Source of the DNA: Burkholderiales bacterium PBB3
GTDB taxonomy: Bacteria > Pseudomonadota > Gammaproteobacteria > Burkholderiales > Burkholderiaceae_C
Direction of reading: 5' to 3'
DNA: 64,000 bases
Assembly: GCA_002256115.1 (NCBI GenBank)
Contig: NKIK01000011.1
Span: 47,091 to 111,090 of the forward strand
Under the pieces are notes generated by a model. The model saw nothing but the letters and a program-made list of their open reading frames with translations, made no database searches and was not told where the DNA came from. This document shows, piece after piece, positions 19,401 to 25,618 of the stretch. Position 1 is the stretch's first letter. Each line of letters starts with the position of its first letter. Both the position numbers and the translations under genes were made by a program.

Positions 19401-19785
19401 TTCAAAAGGTGCAGTCCATGCTGTTCTTCTCAGCACAAGTTTTTTCTTCTATTGGCAAGTTACGTCCAACTGCCGTGATCTGAATCCGTCAGACATACAT
19501 TTCATGCCAATGCCAGCAATGAGTTCTGCGCTGGGGGCTTCGTTAAAGAGACTAAGCGACGAAGCAGAGATCGACTACACGTCTAAAGGTCGCATCATCA
19601 GAATGCACAACAAAAAGACTGGTGTCGTCGAGTTGGAGTCTGTCACTCCGTCAAAATCCAAAGATGCGATTGACAGAATTGAACTCGCTATTGTCGATGG
19701 CTATGGCATGTCAGCAGAGCAACTTGATTTCATGTTGAACTATGCCATCAAGTACCGAGTTGGCGACACCGGTGAGGATCAGTGA
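16456..19785 (+). CDS. Eco57I-type N6-adenine DNA methyltransferase (type IIG-like, no nuclease seen)
   Basis: 1109 residues. SAM-binding motif I is DPTCGSGAF (from Asp535) and the catalytic motif IV is NPPY (771-774), which marks an adenine-N6 methylase of the gamma class. The N-terminal ~480 residues include the conserved helical part (DKTWYASLMLNRLMFVYFIQ; NQKQMGAYYTKEDITEYI) found in BREX PglX and Eco57I-like enzymes. I see no PD-(D/E)XK nuclease motif, so cleavage would fall to the upstream PLD-helicase. The region after NPPY (about 18800-19750), where target recognition resides, is visibly AT-richer than the rest, as in swapped specificity domains. ATGA and GTGA overlaps link it to both neighbours. 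Confidence 0.85.
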   Translation: MTIDAARFQKLLGEFKLEQLFNELGWEGATRRPHAITAQGESFTLSHLAHKRGVAVLLCSPDASGKVPARPVLLKIEKEAVKHTHEHLLVFTDAAHNILTWLWVSRTPGQPIATRTHTWHKGQSGEALRQKLTQIVWSLEAEEAITLTDVITGLRRAFDRDRVSKSFYEKFKAQHDAFAGFIDGLASVADKTWYASLMLNRLMFVYFIQKKGFLDGSETYLRDRLTRVQAEEGKGKFHSFYRQFLRRLFHEGLGLAKGDRSAELTRLIGDVPYLNGGLFSLHELEEANPGIDVPDEAFEHLFAFFDAWDWHLDDRPLSKGTEINPDVLGYIFEKYINQKQMGAYYTKEDITEYISKNTVIPHLLEQARERCKVAFDGESSVWHLLKADPDRYLYPAMKTGVIDASGGIVPESALPDFVQTGMRDANARMFERRYNLGEAVFTTTAGERGTLPTETWREYVDRRSRSLAIRDKLVNGEVKSTDDLITLNLDIRQFMQDVIDTCTGPDLLRAIWQAIVGRVPEKSNEKFRHGITILDPTCGSGAFLFAALGVLEPLYEACLDRMEGFVEDARKLGKTGEPDFVRALAEVDKHPSRRYYIYKSIILHNLFGVDIMAEAVEICKLRLFLKLVSQVDAGRELEPLPDIDFNIRTGNTLVGYATEAQFDAANTLASDQTHRDEIKANMADLADAFNFFRGQQTVHGGKVTAEDKRRLRGKLSNLSLELDKYLARDYGVDPTKPKAFAAWRESHQPFHWSAEFYGVMHEGGFDVVIGNPPYVEYSKVRDCYTLIDEYAAYSTNLFAACCYRARQLCPSGREAFIVPISLPSTDRMQALRAKLAEGGGVYHVDFNTRPGKLFEGAEQRLTIYIRHPSKGSSRKSGGYLNWSQAERPALFQTLSYIDTTDILLRNGIWPKVRGPVEANLIRCLQKFKPLNATKMLGGGDAIFYKNTGLRYFNSATLRPPKCWINGVATSSSRETILRVDSDSKGAVHAVLLSTSFFFYWQVTSNCRDLNPSDIHFMPMPAMSSALGASLKRLSDEAEIDYTSKGRIIRMHNKKTGVVELESVTPSKSKDAIDRIELAIVDGYGMSAEQLDFMLNYAIKYRVGDTGEDQ

Positions 19786-20312
19786 AGCCTGTTCCTATTG
19801 CGTGCGCGACCACAGTGCAGGAACGTTTTGGCGCGGGCGAGCCAATTCAGCTCTCGGGTGTTGGCAATGCGGCGCTACGGAATGCATCATTGCTCGGCCT
19901 AATCGCCTCCCGCGAATGCCCTGGCCATGTACTACTGGAAACCTTGGAACGGGTGCCGCAGTGGGTGGAAACCGGACGCGTCATCGTCAGCGGCTTTCAC
20001 TCGCCCCTTGAGCAGCAGGTGCTGCGTTCCGTACTGCGCCGCAAGGGCACTGTGGTGAAAGTGCTGGCCCGTGGCATGACGGACTACCGCCCAGCGCCTG
20101 ATGAACGTGAACCACTGGCGGCTGGGCGAATGCTGGTTATCACCGCGTGCCCGTCCGATGTAATTCGTACCACCCGCGGAACAGCGCTGGCCCGTAATCG
20201 ACTGGTACTGGCATTGGCAACGGAAATCGTCGCGCCATATATCGCCGAAGGAAGCCCGCTCGCAGCACTGCTGGAAAAGTCTCACCAAGCGCGGCAGCAA
20301 TCCATCAAATGA
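19782..20312 (+). CDS. DprA/SLOG-like Rossmann protein of the defence operon
   Basis: 176 residues, GTG start overlapping the methylase stop (GTGA). The order GNAALRN, VETGRVIVSGFHSPLEQQV, GTVVKVLARGM, LVITACP and ALARNRLVLALA matches the Rossmann core of DNA-processing protein A: Gly-rich loop, SG(x) motif and RNR strand-helix. It lacks the SAM and winged-helix parts of true DprA, and its size suits a stand-alone SLOG domain. DprA-like partners occur in defence modules, including the antitoxin ShosA, and SLOG domains sense nucleotides or DNA ends. A housekeeping transformation role is unlikely given the context. Confidence 0.65.
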   Translation: MKPVPIACATTVQERFGAGEPIQLSGVGNAALRNASLLGLIASRECPGHVLLETLERVPQWVETGRVIVSGFHSPLEQQVLRSVLRRKGTVVKVLARGMTDYRPAPDEREPLAAGRMLVITACPSDVIRTTRGTALARNRLVLALATEIVAPYIAEGSPLAALLEKSHQARQQSIK

Positions 20313-20545
20313 ACAAAGCAGACTTCGTTCGCTGGTTCACTCGAAGTTTTTGGGAAGCGTTTGCTAAAAACACCTTCCCGATTGAAATTCTACAAACTCT
20401 GGCCGAGAAGACCGCATTGGTTGACTCCGTGTACGGAGGCATTGTTTCTGCGCGCTACGCCCCCGAAATCCCAGAAACCGAGTTGGTGATGAACAAGGGG
20501 CATGGCGTGGCCCGCACTACTCCCGAGTTCTGTAGCCAGCGGTGA
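20309..20545 (+). CDS. Small hypothetical protein coupled to the DprA-like gene
   Basis: 78 residues, ATG overlapping the DprA-like stop (ATGA), so translation is probably coupled. The N-terminal 50 residues look protein-like (VRWFTRSFWEAFAKNTFPI; EILQTLAEKTALVDSVYGG); the last 20 are poorer and may be an eroded end. No family recognised. Confidence 0.5.
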   Translation: MNKADFVRWFTRSFWEAFAKNTFPIEILQTLAEKTALVDSVYGGIVSARYAPEIPETELVMNKGHGVARTTPEFCSQR

Positions 20546-20603
20546 AGAAAAACTGCAAAGTGCTGCGATTCAAAACGCGAAGTTCGAAAATCCTGAGGAG
20601 TAG

Positions 20604-20795
20604 TCAGGCTTGTTTATGGCGGACATAGTTCGCCGAAAAACGTTGTGCCATCTCCTGTTTACTGCGCCTCAACAATTCGATTTCTGATGGTGTCAGCCGT
20701 CTCGGTCCTGGCAAGGTAGCGAGCTTCTGATTCAGTAAGCGCGTCGAAGGAGTGAGCGAATCGTCCCATCCACCAGCTTTCAAGTTCGGTTCCAT
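20604..20795 (-). CDS. Small basic protein overlapping the PRTase gene out of frame
   Basis: 63 residues, overlapping the 3' end of the phosphoribosyltransferase gene by 137 bp in another frame and extending 55 bp beyond it. Its ATG is preceded by GAGGAG with a 5-6 bp spacer, a better ribosome site than most genes here have. The C-terminal half (LTPSEIELLRRSKQEMAQRF) reads like an amphipathic helical, basic protein, not a shadow frame. It could be a cognate regulator of the PRTase. Unknown family. Confidence 0.55.
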   Translation of the reverse strand: MEPNLKAGGWDDSLTPSTRLLNQKLATLPGPRRLTPSEIELLRRSKQEMAQRFSANYVRHKQA

Positions 20796-21375
20796 GTTTA
20801 CTCCTCAGTTCTTGCAATCGTTGCGGCGACAGTGCCAGTTTGGCGGAATGGGGTTTGCCGGTCAAAGACACAGCGGCCAGCACCTTTCCGCCCTTGGTTT
20901 CAATATAACCTTTTAGGTTCGCCAGCGTGCCACCCATGCCTACGAAATCATCCACCAGCACATAGCCGTGGCCTGGCTGCACAGGGCCGTCAAACTCTGC
21001 TTGGCGTGCCAAGCGCCAAAATCCGTTTGCCCCTGTATGCGAAACGACGTTGGTCTGTACAAGCCCGGTCTCGGCGGGCCAGCCCAAAACTTGGCTCAAT
21101 CGCTCAGCAAAAACCTCAGGTATGGCGTTAACGCCTTCACGCTCCAGTGCATGCGCGCTAACCAGGGTTGGCAAGACGTCTCCTACAAGGTTCCGCAACT
21201 CTCGCACACGGTCCATATTAAAAGTGTCAAGGACCAAGATCATGGCGGCGGCATCGTCTCCGGCCTTGGCGGCTTGGTAAGCCGGATGCTGCTTTACCGC
21301 CGATTCGTCAGCGTGGATCAACACATTGGGAAAATTACACCAAGGTGTGCGAGGCGGTTGGGCGGTAGGTGACAC
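20659..21375 (-). CDS. Phosphoribosyltransferase-fold protein (candidate ShosT-like effector)
   Basis: 238 residues, cytoplasmic. The type I PRTase signature is VLVDDFVGMGGT (139-150): two Asp and the Gly-rich loop that grips the 5-phosphate and ribose of PRPP. VLIHADESAVKQHPAY at the N-terminus and the LARTETADTIRNRI end match no salvage enzyme I know. It converges on the defence operon, with the DprA-like gene about 350 bp away. PRTase plus DprA-like protein is the composition of the ShosTA toxin-antitoxin/antiphage system (established knowledge), although there the genes are adjacent and codirectional. A PRTase active on nucleotides is a plausible toxin; a plain salvage role cannot be excluded. 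Confidence 0.72.
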   Translation of the reverse strand: MSPTAQPPRTPWCNFPNVLIHADESAVKQHPAYQAAKAGDDAAAMILVLDTFNMDRVRELRNLVGDVLPTLVSAHALEREGVNAIPEVFAERLSQVLGWPAETGLVQTNVVSHTGANGFWRLARQAEFDGPVQPGHGYVLVDDFVGMGGTLANLKGYIETKGGKVLAAVSLTGKPHSAKLALSPQRLQELRSKHGTELESWWMGRFAHSFDALTESEARYLARTETADTIRNRIVEAQ

Positions 21376-21680
21376 GATTGTTTCAGTCTACAGCCATGGC
21401 ACACTCAACAACTAGGCTCGCTTGGCTGCCCAGATGCGAAGGTGGTAGCCAGTTGACCCGAATATTCATGGTGCTTCTATCTCAGTATTCATCGACGCGA
21501 ACCGATTGCCGCCTGCTGAATTTTATGCCAAATACGCCTTCTGGACCATGAATAGTGCGGGAGCAGCTCCTATTTGTATAGCAAAGCACTCGGCCTTGCC
21601 TGTTTCAGCCCCGCCAGGCATTTGCCCTGGCCAATGCGCTTACGATCAGCGTCAACTATTTTCTGCCAACCGCAACGACC
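21376..21680. other. Intergenic region between PRTase and TPR gene
   Basis: About 300 bp holding the upstream region of the minus-strand PRTase gene and repeat copy 3. No open frame here looks coding and no RNA gene is recognisable. It forms the right boundary of the defence island. Confidence 0.5.
21528..21583 (+). repeat. 56-bp dispersed repeat, copy 3
   Basis: Starts CCAAAT; core ATGAATAGTGCGGGAGCAGC then TCCTATTTGTATAGCA. The 3' half is identical to copies 1 and 2. It is in the same orientation as copy 2, so the pair brackets the defence island as direct repeats about 9.1 kb apart. Confidence 0.9.
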
Positions 21681-22823
21681 ATGCTACTTTTTGATGCCAC
21701 CCACCGAACACTCAAGCCCGTTGTGGCCGAGCTGCAGCACGCGGGGCGCAAGGGGCGCAGCCGAGGGCTCTACCAGCGGTGCATCGACGGCATGCAGCGT
21801 GCACGAGAGCTGGACGATGATGCGGCCTTTGTGCTGATTGCGCAGACCTTTGGTTTGGTCATTGACCAGGATGGCTACTCCGATGCGTCGATTGCCTGGC
21901 TGACCGAAGCGGCAGAGCGGGCGCAGCGCTGCGGCGAATTTGGTGAGCAGTCCCATATGCTGCACCTGATAGGCCGCGCCTACTACTCCCGAGCCGAATA
22001 CGGTGTGGCCATGGGCTATTGGACGCAGGGCATGGAGCTGGCGCTGCGCGACGGAGACCGCATCAGCTGGAGTTGGTGCAAGCTGGGCATGGGGCAAATT
22101 TGCGATGCGCTGGGTGCGCCCGACTTGGCGGTGCTGGTGTTTGCCGGGCTGGGCCAGACGCTGGCAACGCTAACCAGCTCTGCGCAGCGCTTGCCCATGT
22201 CCCAATGGGCCCGGTTTGACATGCGCCTGCGCGAGTTGCGCGTGGTTAACACCGTCAACCTGGGCGTGAATGAAATGGAGCTGGGCGACTATGACAAAGC
22301 GCTAGCCCATCTGCGCGAGGGTATGACCATGGCGCAGGCTGAGCAGATGGACGACATTGCCAGCGAATGCCTGGTGCGGCTTGCGGAGATCTCTGCTCTG
22401 CAAGGCCAGCCAGAAACCGCCTTGCTGCAAACCCAGGAAGCCCAGCGCGCGCTAGAAGACTGCTCCCACCATTGGGGCCTGGCCACCTTGTTTCTGCTGC
22501 GCGCCAAGTGCCAGTCGGCCCTGGGGCAGGTGGCACCGGCCAGCGCATCACTCGACCTGGCGCGCGCCGCGGCCCAGCGTGCCAATGCCCAGCATATTGC
22601 ACTGCGCATAGAGCAAGAAGACGCTGCCATTGCTGAAAAATACGGCGACCTGACCCGCGCATTGCAGGCCATGAAGCGTGCAGCTGCCTTGCAGGCCAGC
22701 CTGGACCAGGGCAGCAAAGCCCATATGCTGCGGCATCTGCAGACCCTGGCCGACTTGAGCGGCAATGGGGGCAAAGAGCTGCCCGCTTTTCAGTTTGGCG
22801 GACGCTGGAAACCCGAGTTTTGA
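21681..22823 (+). CDS. TPR-like helical repeat protein
   Basis: 380 residues, all helical, no signal peptide or membrane segment. Several degenerate tetratricopeptide-like units are visible (YSDASIAWLTEAAERAQRCG; GDYDKALAHLREGMTMAQAE; LAEISALQGQPETALLQTQE), so a scaffolding or sensing role is likely. The ATG at 21681 lacks a clear ribosome site. The GntR regulator starts 25 bp after its stop and could be cotranscribed. Confidence 0.65.
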   Translation: MLLFDATHRTLKPVVAELQHAGRKGRSRGLYQRCIDGMQRARELDDDAAFVLIAQTFGLVIDQDGYSDASIAWLTEAAERAQRCGEFGEQSHMLHLIGRAYYSRAEYGVAMGYWTQGMELALRDGDRISWSWCKLGMGQICDALGAPDLAVLVFAGLGQTLATLTSSAQRLPMSQWARFDMRLRELRVVNTVNLGVNEMELGDYDKALAHLREGMTMAQAEQMDDIASECLVRLAEISALQGQPETALLQTQEAQRALEDCSHHWGLATLFLLRAKCQSALGQVAPASASLDLARAAAQRANAQHIALRIEQEDAAIAEKYGDLTRALQAMKRAAALQASLDQGSKAHMLRHLQTLADLSGNGGKELPAFQFGGRWKPEF

Positions 22824-22848
22824 CATTGAAGTATCTGGAGACCGTTGA

Positions 22849-23592
22849 ATGAGTTCCGACAAACTCTTGCAGTTTGAACCCGACGCGCTGGACAGCTCGC
22901 CGATTTACCAACAACTGGCCCGCATGCTGGCTGGTGCGATTCGTGATGGACGCTACAAGCCCGAAGAGGCGCTGCCCTCTGAGCGCGTGTTGGCGGAGAC
23001 ACTGAACGTTTCCCGCGTGACCGCGCGCTCGGCCATCAACCAGTTGGTGTCGCAGGGCCTGATCGTGAGCCGCCGCGGCTCGGGCAACTACATTGCGCCG
23101 CATATTGAGCAGCCTTTGTCGCAGCTCACCAGTTTTTCGGAGACCCTGACTTGCAAGGGCTACGCACCGTCATCCCGCTGGCTAGACCGCCGGGTGGATG
23201 TGGCCATGACGGATGAGCAGCTCACACTCGGGCTGCGGCCGGGCGACAAGGTGGCCCGCCTGGAGCGGCTGCGGCTGGCAGACGACATCGTGATGGCTTT
23301 TGAGGTGAGCGTGTTGCCGCAAACCGTGATTCAAGACCCTCTGGCCGTGGGGGCCTCGCTCTATGCCTACCTGGACGGCATTGGCAAAGCGCCCGTGCGT
23401 GCCCTGCAGCATATTCGCGCCATCAACGCGCAGCCCCGCTTGGCAGAGCAACTGGGTATTGCGGAGCGCCAAGCGGTGCTGTTCATCACCCGCATTGGTT
23501 ATCTAGAATCTGGCCAGGCGGTGGAGCTAACGCACTCGTATTGCCGTAGCGACTATTACGACTTTGTGGCCGAAATGCGGCGTGAACCATGA
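22849..23592 (+). CDS. GntR-family transcriptional regulator, HutC/UTRA subfamily
   Basis: 247 residues. The N-terminal winged helix is standard (PIYQQLARMLAGAIRDGRY, LPSERVLAETLNVSRVTAR, then the wing RRGSGNYIAPH). The C-terminal ~160 residues form the UTRA ligand domain (LGLRPGDKVARLERLRLADD; ELTHSYCRSDYYDF), which usually binds sugar phosphates or amino-acid derivatives. A GGAG ribosome site precedes the ATG. Its stop overlaps the S41 protease start (ATGA), which suggests the regulator and protease are coexpressed. Confidence 0.92.
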   Translation: MSSDKLLQFEPDALDSSPIYQQLARMLAGAIRDGRYKPEEALPSERVLAETLNVSRVTARSAINQLVSQGLIVSRRGSGNYIAPHIEQPLSQLTSFSETLTCKGYAPSSRWLDRRVDVAMTDEQLTLGLRPGDKVARLERLRLADDIVMAFEVSVLPQTVIQDPLAVGASLYAYLDGIGKAPVRALQHIRAINAQPRLAEQLGIAERQAVLFITRIGYLESGQAVELTHSYCRSDYYDFVAEMRREP

Positions 23593-25496
23593 CATCTAAA
23601 TTTTTGATTGCAGCAGGTTTCTTGTGGGCGCTGGCGGCACCTGGGGTGCAGGCCGCGCAGACGGCGGTGTTCCATCCCGCCACCGGGGGCCTGGCGCTGC
23701 CTAGCTTGGCCATTGGCAGTGCTATTTATCTCAATGTCGAGTTGGGGCTGCGCCCGGAAGACATCAGTCTGGTCTCGGTGGGCGAGGCACGGTCCGTGGC
23801 CCAGGCCGATGGGTTTCCGTCTTACATCGCCACCTACGACACCGGCACCCAGTATTTGGAAATGCCACGTTTGCAGATTGGCGATACGGTCTACAGCAAG
23901 ACCGTGGTCAGACTGGGTGATGTGACCCTGCGCGGTGTAGGAGAGCGCACCGGGGCATCGCAACTCATCGCGGCTTTGCCCTCGCGCAGAACGCAAAACG
24001 TCTGCGCGGTGCCGCGCGGTGCCGATGTGATTGACCCCAACACGGGCAGGCCTTACCCCGACACCCAAGGCACCCTGCAAGACGAACTGCGCTGGATCAA
24101 CAGCTTTGTCAACGACACCTACCTTTGGTACAAAGAGGTGCCCACGGTATCCACCAATGGCTACACCGTGGGTGCGCGTGTGGACTACTACAGCACCAGC
24201 ACCAATGCGCGCAGCACCAAAACCCTGACCAACAACTTTGACGTGGTGGATGCCTACTTCAACATCCAGCGCACCCGCGCGCTCACAGACTCCAACACGC
24301 CGGTGGACCAGTTTCACTACACCCGCTCTACGGCTGAAAACAATGCACTGTTCAACGACGCTGCGGTGGTGGGCTTTGGCGTGCATTGGACGCTACTGGC
24401 TGCCGCGCCGCCGCGCAAGGCCCGCGTGGTGTATGTGGACCCGAATACGCCCGCCAGCGAAGGCGGCATAGCGCGTGGTGCCACGCTGATCAGCATCAAC
24501 GCCGAGCCCTTTGCCACCACCAACAATGTGGCGCTGCTCAATGAAGCCCTGTACACCCCGGTGGCGGGCCGCAGCTATATTTTTGAGCTGATGGATGTGG
24601 GTGCCACCCAGGCCCGCACTGTCACCATGTTTGCCCGCACGCTGACCGAGGCCACCGTGCCCAAAGCGGGTGTGCTGGAGGCACCGCACCAGCAGGTGGG
24701 CTACTTGTTGTTTACCGGCTTTTTGGGCCCGGCCGAGTTGGAGCTGAAGAACGCCGTGCAGCAGCTCAAGGATGCCAATGGCGGCTCTGGCATCACCGAC
24801 CTGATACTCGACCTGCGCTACAACGGCGGCGGTTACCTCACCATCGCCAGCCAGCTCAGCTTCATGATTGCGGGTGCGGCCCGAACGGATGGCAAGGTCT
24901 TTTCGCAATTGGTCTACAACGACAAGAACCCCTTTGCCTACACCACGGCGCGCGCCTCCACCCTGTTCGCCCGTGAAACTGTGGGCTTCTCGGCCTCGTA
25001 TGGTGAGCCCCTGCCGCAGCTGGGCTTGCAGCGCGTGTTTGTGCTGACCACGCGCGGTACCGCATCGGCCAGCGAAGAAACCATCAACGCGCTGCGCGGC
25101 GTGGGCGTCGAGGTCATCCAGATCGGCACGACCACACGCGGCAAACCCTACGGCTTTAGCGCGCGGGACAACTGCGGCGTGTCCTACTTCACGGTGCAGT
25201 TCAAGGGCCTGAACCACGCGGGCTTTGGCGACTATGCCGATGGCTTTTTTCCGGGCGGCACCGGCGGCACGCCTGCCAATCTGCCCGGATGCGTGGTGGC
25301 CGATGACTTTGACCACCCGCTGGGCGACAGCGCGGAGGCCCTGGTGGGCGCTGCGCTGCGCTATATCAACACCGGCAGTTGTTCCGCCAGCCGCGCCGCG
25401 CCCAGCGCAGCCCGCGCCAAAGCCATAGAAGCCGCGCAGGGCACGCTGATCCGCGACCCAATTCGGGAAATTATGCTGCTGGATGGGCGGCGGTAG
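23589..25496 (+). CDS. Secreted S41-family (C-terminal processing-type) peptidase
   Basis: 635 residues with a signal peptide (FLIAAGFLWALAAPGVQAAQ). The N-terminal ~130 residues form an aspartyl-protease-like beta domain (GLALPSLAIGSAIYLNVEL repeated loosely as YLEMPRLQIGDTVYSKTVV). A PDZ-like region follows (PASEGGIARGATLISINAEP, about 285-315). The S41 core has LILDLRYNGGGYL (~400) and TRGTASASEETINAL, with the nucleophile Ser in the TASASE segment near 493-495. A late Cys-containing stretch (DNCGVSYF; NLPGCVV) may form a disulfide. Periplasmic or surface protease; substrate unknown. Confidence 0.85.
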   Translation: MTSKFLIAAGFLWALAAPGVQAAQTAVFHPATGGLALPSLAIGSAIYLNVELGLRPEDISLVSVGEARSVAQADGFPSYIATYDTGTQYLEMPRLQIGDTVYSKTVVRLGDVTLRGVGERTGASQLIAALPSRRTQNVCAVPRGADVIDPNTGRPYPDTQGTLQDELRWINSFVNDTYLWYKEVPTVSTNGYTVGARVDYYSTSTNARSTKTLTNNFDVVDAYFNIQRTRALTDSNTPVDQFHYTRSTAENNALFNDAAVVGFGVHWTLLAAAPPRKARVVYVDPNTPASEGGIARGATLISINAEPFATTNNVALLNEALYTPVAGRSYIFELMDVGATQARTVTMFARTLTEATVPKAGVLEAPHQQVGYLLFTGFLGPAELELKNAVQQLKDANGGSGITDLILDLRYNGGGYLTIASQLSFMIAGAARTDGKVFSQLVYNDKNPFAYTTARASTLFARETVGFSASYGEPLPQLGLQRVFVLTTRGTASASEETINALRGVGVEVIQIGTTTRGKPYGFSARDNCGVSYFTVQFKGLNHAGFGDYADGFFPGGTGGTPANLPGCVVADDFDHPLGDSAEALVGAALRYINTGSCSASRAAPSAARAKAIEAAQGTLIRDPIREIMLLDGRR

Positions 25497-25514
25497 TTTG
25501 GCTGCAGTTTTTAG

Positions 25515-25570
25515 CCAAATGTGCCGTTCAAGCCGTGGACAGTGCGGAAGCAGCTACTAAGTTTGTAGCA
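25515..25570 (+). repeat. 56-bp dispersed repeat, copy 4
   Basis: Divergent copy: CCAAAT start, GTGGACAGTGCGGAAGCAGC core, ending TACTAAGTTTGTAGCA. The 3' hairpin is kept in altered form (GCTAC-taagttt-GTAGC). It lies after the protease stop, facing a convergent gene. Confidence 0.85.
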
Positions 25571-25618
25571 GCCCCCTGCTTGCAAAGCCCCCTCTCAAGC
25601 TGCACCGGGTGACAAACG

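Noticed and set aside
19782..20312. Genuine DprA for natural transformation
   Set aside because: Too short, lacks the SAM and winged-helix domains, and sits in an overlapping restriction-type operon.
13055..21375. Assignment as BREX or DISARM
   Set aside because: Only the methylase and a helicase resemble those systems; PglZ, BrxC/BrxL, DrmA and DrmB are not in the window.
24393..25316. 307-residue minus-strand frame
   Set aside because: Antisense to the S41 protease catalytic region; no motif and His/Gln/Arg-rich shadow composition.
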